Position numbers and translations under genes: made by a program. The notes beneath the pieces are model-generated. The model did no database searches. It worked only from the letters and a program-made list of their open reading frames with translations, and was not told the origin of the DNA. A stretch of 43,816 nt of DNA from Pseudomonadota bacterium (lineage in GTDB: Bacteria > Pseudomonadota > Gammaproteobacteria > Burkholderiales > Gallionellaceae), in contig JAJZSA010000014.1 in NCBI GenBank assembly GCA_021822115.1, positions 1 through 43,816 of the forward strand, written 5' to 3'. Positions 41,939 to 43,816 of this stretch are shown in pieces (position 1 is the stretch's first letter; every line of letters begins with the position of its first letter).

Positions 41939-42853
41939 TCAATTCCAGTAACCGATCAACTTGCCGCCAGCATCGAACACCTCACGGCCTTGAGGAGTGT
42001 TGGCGCCAAGCCGGTTTCCTTTCATTGCCTGATCAGAAGAGAAGCGCTCTTGAACATCATCCGGTTGCCCGCCATCGCCTTGTGGACGAACTGGCGCTGG
42101 ATTGAGCGGATATGAATCGTCCTCCCCGTATTTACGCCGGTTCGCGAGCCGCACTCTTTCGGCCAGCATGGGGTCGTAGTCAGGATTGTCGCGTCCGGTT
42201 GCGGTGTAGGTTTGTGTTCGGCGCATGATCTCATCTTGAGAGAGTCCTGCCACGTATTGGCGTGCAGCATCTATCTCAGCATTCGTGCGTTGTTGCGGCA
42301 AGCTCAAATCACCCGACAAGTCAGTAGAGCGCAAATGTTCGGCTTGTGCGGACTGCAAGGCGGTCTGTGCGCCGACGCGCCGTTCTTCCAGCGCCAGTCC
42401 GACGCCACGATCCGCAGCAACGCTCTTGCGCTCCGCGTCCTGGCTCTCGGCGGCATAGGTGTCCAGAGACGACTTGTTGGCCGCCTCGCGCTGTTTGTTG
42501 AGGGCATTGGTAACGCCCAGCTTGAGCTGCAAGCCCTCGATGTTCTCGGGATTGAAGTTCGCTGCCTCTTCAGCGATCTTGTCGTTGGTATCGATGGGCT
42601 TCTGCCCCGAGATAGATGTCGCATCCTGCCGCACTGGCGTTGCCGGTTTTTCTGGAGCGACAGGCGCAGTCTTCTGCGGGGCTGCGCCGAGTCCAGCGGG
42701 TACAGATTGCTGGGCTGTCGGCTGTGCCGCTGTCTCTGGTTTTTCCACCCCGCCAACACCGAGCCGCACCTGGCTGCCTGATGTGACTGTATTGGCCGGC
42801 CCCTTTGTCTTTGGTACTGCCCCAAATCCGGTGCTCTGCGCTGCATTTTCCAT
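41939..42853 (-). CDS. Phage-like Ala/Pro/Gln-rich protein of unknown function
   Basis: The 304-residue protein starts MENAAQSTGFGAVPKTKGP at 42853, behind GGAG at a 6-base spacing; an ATG at 42865 is in frame but less well placed. The first 110 residues are low-complexity (QPTAQQSVPAGLGAAPQKTA). The middle (about 125-240) is strongly helical with coiled-coil character (ALNKQREAANKSSLDTYAAESQDAERKS). The end is Asp/Pro/Gly-rich and closes with GREVFDAGGKLIGYWN. No family recognised. Its stop is 10 bases before the polyvalent gene, so the two proteins may be partners, for instance both virion proteins. Confidence 0.7.
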   Translation of the reverse strand: MENAAQSTGFGAVPKTKGPANTVTSGSQVRLGVGGVEKPETAAQPTAQQSVPAGLGAAPQKTAPVAPEKPATPVRQDATSISGQKPIDTNDKIAEEAANFNPENIEGLQLKLGVTNALNKQREAANKSSLDTYAAESQDAERKSVAADRGVGLALEERRVGAQTALQSAQAEHLRSTDLSGDLSLPQQRTNAEIDAARQYVAGLSQDEIMRRTQTYTATGRDNPDYDPMLAERVRLANRRKYGEDDSYPLNPAPVRPQGDGGQPDDVQERFSSDQAMKGNRLGANTPQGREVFDAGGKLIGYWN

Positions 42854-42920
42854 GTTGATCTCCATTTCGTTATTGAACTGCCAATTATGTGATTGCCACT
42901 TTCTTCTCATCCCGAGCCAT

Positions 42921-43816
42921 TCAGCCGAACCCGTGCCGCCCGCCGGTATTGATCCTTGGCCGCTGCCCATGACGGATCCCAAACCGCATGTGCTCGCCGT
43001 GGAAATCAAGCATCAGCTCACCAAGCGCCCCGTTGCGGTTCTTGCGGATTAGCAGCTCTGCCACTCCCTTCCATTCATCTGAAGGGCTGTAGATCTCTTC
43101 GCGATGCAGCATCACCACGATGTCCGCATCCTGCTCAATCTCTCCGGAGTCGCGCAGGTCGGACAGGTGTGGTCGCTTATCGGTGCGGCCCTCAGTGGCG
43201 CGGTTGAGTTGGGCGAGCGCGATGATGGGAACGTGAAGTTCTTTGGCCAGCGCCTTCAGGCCGCGACTGATGCTGCCAACCTCCTGAGTGCGTGTCTGCC
43301 CTTCGCCGCGCATCAATCCGAGGTAGTCCACCACCAGCAGGGCAAGCCCAGACTTGCGCTTGATCTTCCGGGCTGCCGCGCGCACGTAAGGAACGCCAAT
43401 GGAAGGGCGGTCGATAATGGCTAGGCGCTGGCCAGCAGCTTTGCCTTGGCAAGCATTGATCCTCCCCCACTGTTCCTGATCGAGTTGCCCGGAGCGCATC
43501 TGAGAAACCGACACCCGCGCACGCAATGCCAGCAGACGCTGAGTTATCTCGCGGCGGGTCATTTCCAACGAGAAGAAAGCGACAGACTCGCCGGCCTGCA
43601 CAACGTTGTTAGCGATGTTAAGTGCCGCCGCTGTCTTTCCTACCGCGGGCCGCGCGGCCACAATGACGAGCTGGCCAGGCTCGAGCCCTCCGGTCAGTTC
43701 GTCCAAATCGGGGAACCCAACCTGTAGCCCAGAACGGCGGTGCCCAGTTGCGCGGTCATCAATGTCATTGATGGCGTCCATCAGGCAATCGTCTAGGCTG
43801 GCCGGCTCGTAGATCG
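42921..43816 (-). CDS. DnaB-type replicative helicase, C-terminal ATPase part, cut by window edge
   Basis: The visible 298 residues include Walker A ARPAVGKTAAALNIA, the H1a motif VAFFSLEMTRREITQRLLAL, Walker B LLVVDYLGLMR, and ALAQLNRATEGR...DLRDSGEIEQDADIVVMLHRE, which are diagnostic of RecA-like DnaB helicases. The frame stays open upstream of Met at 43781 to the edge, so the N-terminal domain lies outside. DnaB unwinds DNA at replication forks; phage copies replace or supplement the host helicase. Adjacency to virion-like genes rather than host replication genes argues for a phage origin. Confidence 0.92.
   Translation of the reverse strand, partial: IYEPASLDDCLMDAINDIDDRATGHRRSGLQVGFPDLDELTGGLEPGQLVIVAARPAVGKTAAALNIANNVVQAGESVAFFSLEMTRREITQRLLALRARVSVSQMRSGQLDQEQWGRINACQGKAAGQRLAIIDRPSIGVPYVRAAARKIKRKSGLALLVVDYLGLMRGEGQTRTQEVGSISRGLKALAKELHVPIIALAQLNRATEGRTDKRPHLSDLRDSGEIEQDADIVVMLHREEIYSPSDEWKGVAELLIRKNRNGALGELMLDFHGEHMRFGIRHGQRPRINTGGRHGFG

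Larger units (their letters stand above)
37775..43816 (-). mobile_element. Prophage-like segment, continuing past the window edge
   Basis: Three adjacent leftward genes (DnaB-type helicase, Ala/Pro/Gln-rich protein, 1338-residue polyvalent-type protein) have no counterpart in the housekeeping region and are of phage character. The left boundary is placed after the terminator at 37772 only by inference. Confidence 0.65.

Overview
The window looks like chromosome of a betaproteobacterium, most likely in or near the Nitrosomonadales/Gallionellaceae. That placement is an inference from gene content: an EarP plus EF-P(Arg32) pair, a ribF-ileS-lspA-ispH block, a type IV minor pilin/PilY1 operon, paired hemerythrins and dRS3-like repeats. 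Most of the sequence is GC-rich. Two stretches depart from the core: about 7.0-12.9 kb (visibly richer in A+T) and about 37.8 kb to the right edge.

Layout. 1-2.2 kb (minus): a lipoprotein operon (LpoB-like, a COG3014-like protein and a third lipoprotein cut by the window edge). 2.36-6.98 kb (plus): an MHS/MFS transporter, then a ZIP metal transporter, a CDF metal exporter and the ribosomal-protein methylthiotransferase RimO. 7.0-12.9 kb: a chromosomal integron. Its integrase gene points right, and eight single-gene cassettes point left, each closed by a recognisable attC site. A YefM/YoeB-type toxin-antitoxin pair sits at the distal end without a recognisable attC. The integrase gene is broken by an imperfect palindromic insertion plus a frameshift between its catalytic HxxR box and its His/Tyr boxes. 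12.9-19.3 kb: a Cys-cluster protein, two hemerythrins, ribF, a dRS3-like inverted repeat, ileS, lspA and ispH. 19.4-26.7 kb (minus): pilE-fimT-pilV-pilW-pilX-pilY1. 26.8-34.9 kb (plus): thiO, tRNA-Thr(CGT), a MacAB-like ABC system with two permeases, rlmJ, earP and efp. 34.9-37.7 kb (minus): a GspE/PilB-type ATPase and a hexose-6-phosphate mutarotase homologue. 37.8-43.8 kb (minus): a prophage-like segment with a DnaB-type helicase (cut by the edge), an Ala/Pro/Gln-rich protein and a 1338-residue polyvalent-type protein with a zincin HEIAH motif.

The most interesting feature is the integron. It is a compact cassette array dominated by exported or membrane proteins of unknown function. Its recombination sites also provide stop codons, and in some cassettes start codons or ribosome-binding sequence. 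It appears frozen because its own integrase has lost the in-frame nucleophile. Second is the polyvalent protein next to a replicative helicase at the edge of an apparent prophage. A small recurring promoter pattern (a -10 box followed directly by a CCGCGCC-type discriminator) precedes several translation-related genes. Upstream of ribF it lies so close to the start codon that the mRNA may be nearly leaderless.

No gene-free stretch exceeds 300 bases; the longest is 37661-37911.
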